Of a DNA stretch of 64,000 bases, positions 62,516-64,000 are shown in pieces. Within the stretch, counting starts at the first letter, position 1; each line of letters begins with the position of its first letter. The DNA is taken from assembly GCF_000616095.1 (NCBI RefSeq), contig NZ_BAMS01000001.1, positions 62,001-126,000 on the forward strand, in the 5' to 3' direction. The translations under genes and the position numbers were made by a program. The DNA is from Sneathiella glossodoripedis JCM 23214. GTDB lineage: Bacteria > Pseudomonadota > Alphaproteobacteria > Sneathiellales > Sneathiellaceae. Under the pieces are notes generated by a model. It saw only the letters and a program-made list of their open reading frames with translations. It was not told the DNA's origin and did not search any database.

Positions 62516-63235
62516 ATGCAGTCACATCTATTTTCCATATGCTTAGCCACGAGCCTTGTGCTATTTGCCGCAATTGGTCAGGCTCGTGATGCCAGGCAAG
62601 TGGACACAGTCATCGAACTTTATACTTCCCAAGGATGCTCATCTTGCCCCCCCGCTGACCAGCTTATGGGAACACTTACTGAAAACACAAGCGTTCTTGG
62701 ACTTTCGTTCTCCGTTACTTACTGGGATTACATAGGCTGGAAAGATACTTTTGCCGACCCTGAAAACGACTTGCGTCAAACACTATATCGGGATCAAATG
62801 AATGAACGGTACGTTTACACTCCTCAGATGATTGTGGGAGGCATTTCTCATTTTGTTGGTTCCAGTAGTGAGCAACTTGAAACCCATCTGAAAACATTAA
62901 AAGGTCATGCCCGTAAAATTAATTTGAGCTGGCGCTTTATAGATGGCGACATAGAAATCATTCTTCCCCAAACCTCCACTGGGGCGACTCTATGGCAAAT
63001 GGATGTCGATTATCGCAAGAAAGTGGACATAGGCCGCGGAGAGAACTCTGGGCGAAGTGTTACGTACCACAATATTGTTCGCAACATCGATAAACTGGGT
63101 GAGTGGGATGGCTCACCAACTACGTTGAGATTAAAACTCGACGATCTGCAGGCAAAGGGAAGAGATGCCTGCGCGCTCCTTGTTCAGGAACAAAATCATG
63201 GCCCGATCATTGGCGCTTTGATGATTGACCTTTAA
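62516..63235 (+). CDS. DUF1223 family secreted thioredoxin-like protein
   Basis: DUF1223 family protein of 239 residues. A signal peptide (MQSHLFSICLATSLVLFAAIGQA) is followed at once by the family motif ELYTSQGCSSCPPADQL, with C41 and C44 in a CxxC of thioredoxin-like type. TPQMIVGG follows later, like the cis-Pro region of thioredoxin folds. It is probably periplasmic; the family's substrate is not known. It lies 111 bases after acnA. Confidence 0.88.
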   Translation: MQSHLFSICLATSLVLFAAIGQARDARQVDTVIELYTSQGCSSCPPADQLMGTLTENTSVLGLSFSVTYWDYIGWKDTFADPENDLRQTLYRDQMNERYVYTPQMIVGGISHFVGSSSEQLETHLKTLKGHARKINLSWRFIDGDIEIILPQTSTGATLWQMDVDYRKKVDIGRGENSGRSVTYHNIVRNIDKLGEWDGSPTTLRLKLDDLQAKGRDACALLVQEQNHGPIIGALMIDL

Positions 63236-63330
63236 CATCCCTGGAACAGCTTAGGCAAAATTATGGTTGATTGCCTTTTGCGATTACCGCAATCTAGTAT
63301 TTACGCACAAAAGCAAAAAGGAAAAGCGTA

Positions 63331-64000
63331 ATGACTAAAGATGCTGTGCCTCTAAAGCCCGCCGCCACCGTTCTTCTTGTTCGCGATAACATTACCGAAC
63401 TTGACAGGCTCGAGGTTTTTATGGTGGTTCGCCATCACCAAATTGATTTCGCCTCCGGCGCCCTTGTTTTTCCTGGTGGAAAGGTTGACAAAGCTGATCT
63501 TAAAAAAGAACTGGCCGACCACCTGCCTGCTGCACAACCACTAGATGATCCGCTATTGTCATTTAAGATTGCCGCCATCCGCGAAGCTTTTGAAGAATGT
63601 CATGTTCTCCTCGCACGTGACCGCAGTACCGGCCAATTGGTAAGTCCTGAAAAATTGGAGACTCTTACTGAAAAATATCGAAAAGACATGCAGGCAGGAG
63701 ATATTGATATCCTTAAAATGGCTGATGCTGAAGATTTGGAATTAGCGACAGAAATGCTCGCTCATTATTCACATTGGCTCACCCCAACTTTTATGCCCAA
63801 ACGTTTTGACACCCATTTCTTTATCGCTAAAGCTCCCCCGGAACAGTTGGCTGTCCACGATGGCGAAGAATCTGTCGATTCCGTCTGGATCGGCCCGCAT
63901 GCCGCCATGGAAGGGGCAAAAAACGGAAAATACACAGTCATTTTTCCAACACTGATGAATATCGAATATCTGGCAAAATACTCGAGTGCCGACGAAGCAA
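63331..64000 (+). CDS. NUDIX hydrolase, NUDT19-like, 3' partial
   Basis: The gene runs off the right edge, so only about 223 codons are visible, with no stop. The start ATG at 63331 gives MTKDAVPLKPAATVLLVRD; a GGAAAAG ribosome site is close upstream. The Nudix box is split in the NUDT19-like way: ALVFPGGKVDKAD is separated by an insert of about 35 residues from AAIREAFEECHVLL. The later HWLTPTFMPKRFDTHFFIAK segment also fits that group, some of which hydrolyse CoA or acyl-CoA esters. The substrate here is unproven. Confidence 0.85.
   Translation, partial: MTKDAVPLKPAATVLLVRDNITELDRLEVFMVVRHHQIDFASGALVFPGGKVDKADLKKELADHLPAAQPLDDPLLSFKIAAIREAFEECHVLLARDRSTGQLVSPEKLETLTEKYRKDMQAGDIDILKMADAEDLELATEMLAHYSHWLTPTFMPKRFDTHFFIAKAPPEQLAVHDGEESVDSVWIGPHAAMEGAKNGKYTVIFPTLMNIEYLAKYSSADEA

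Overview
The window is chromosomal DNA from an alphaproteobacterium, probably a marine Rhodospirillales/Sneathiellales-type lineage. The evidence is gene content and order: priA next to the atp operon with fsa, DUF484 and xerC behind it; mdh-sucC-sucD-sucA-odhB-lpdA in one run; ffh-rpsP-rimM-trmD-rplS followed by leuC-leuD-leuB-asd; a complete ccmA-to-ccmI cytochrome c maturation cluster; and an ethylmalonyl-CoA-pathway pair (mch, mcl) directly upstream of sdhCDAB. Coding GC looks moderate, near one half. I saw no rRNA or tRNA genes, insertion sequences, prophage or CRISPR array. The species is not identifiable from this alone.

Layout. 1-4.1 kb: F1 ATP synthase genes atpH-atpA-atpG-atpD (minus; atpD runs off the left edge). 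4.3-9 kb: priA (minus), then fsa/tal, a DUF484 gene and xerC (plus). 9-10.8 kb: an MFS transporter and a glutathione S-transferase-like gene. 10.9-19.7 kb: lpdA, odhB, sucA, sucD, sucC and mdh (minus). 20-24 kb: a small accessory stretch with an unknown lipoprotein, zapE, a PaiB-like gene, a DUF218 gene and an AT-rich gene for a two-helix membrane protein lying between two identical terminator copies. 24-29.5 kb: sdhB, sdhA, sdhD, sdhC, mch and an mcl-type lyase. 29.7-37.6 kb: asd, leuB, leuD, leuC, rplS, trmD, rimM, rpsP and ffh (minus). 37.9-42.4 kb: dapF, mtaB, ftsY, yciB/ispZ and a DUF3445 gene (plus). 42.4-50.4 kb: a NUDIX gene, a 62-codon ORF and ccmI to ccmA (minus). 50.5-58.9 kb: a PaaK-like ligase, a five-gene branched-chain-type ABC transporter and a long-chain acyl-CoA ligase (minus). 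58.9-59.7 kb: an AT-rich noncoding island. 59.7-64 kb: acnA, a DUF1223 gene and a partial NUDIX gene (plus).

How the genes fit together. Most of the window serves central carbon and energy metabolism. Aconitase, the 2-oxoglutarate dehydrogenase complex, succinyl-CoA synthetase, succinate dehydrogenase and malate dehydrogenase cover much of the TCA cycle. The mch/mcl pair adds steps of acetyl-CoA assimilation through the ethylmalonyl-CoA pathway. The ATP synthase and the Ccm system serve respiration. The liv-type transporter with two acyl-CoA-ligase-like genes looks like an uptake-and-activation module for a carboxylic acid.

Main oddities. Five well conserved genes (atpD, rimM, a DUF3445 gene, ccmF, acnA) each appear broken by the loss of one base, and four of the five lost a C just after AGCC in the coding strand; this looks more like systematic sequence error than biology. 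A 24-bp UUCG-loop terminator is duplicated exactly on both sides of an AT-rich orphan gene. Leader hairpins sit just upstream of the first atp gene and of sucA. The PaaK-like ligase lacks the usual Ser/Thr/Gly-rich P-loop. No clearly new multi-gene system was found; the terminator-flanked orphan gene and the leader structures are the best candidates for undescribed biology.
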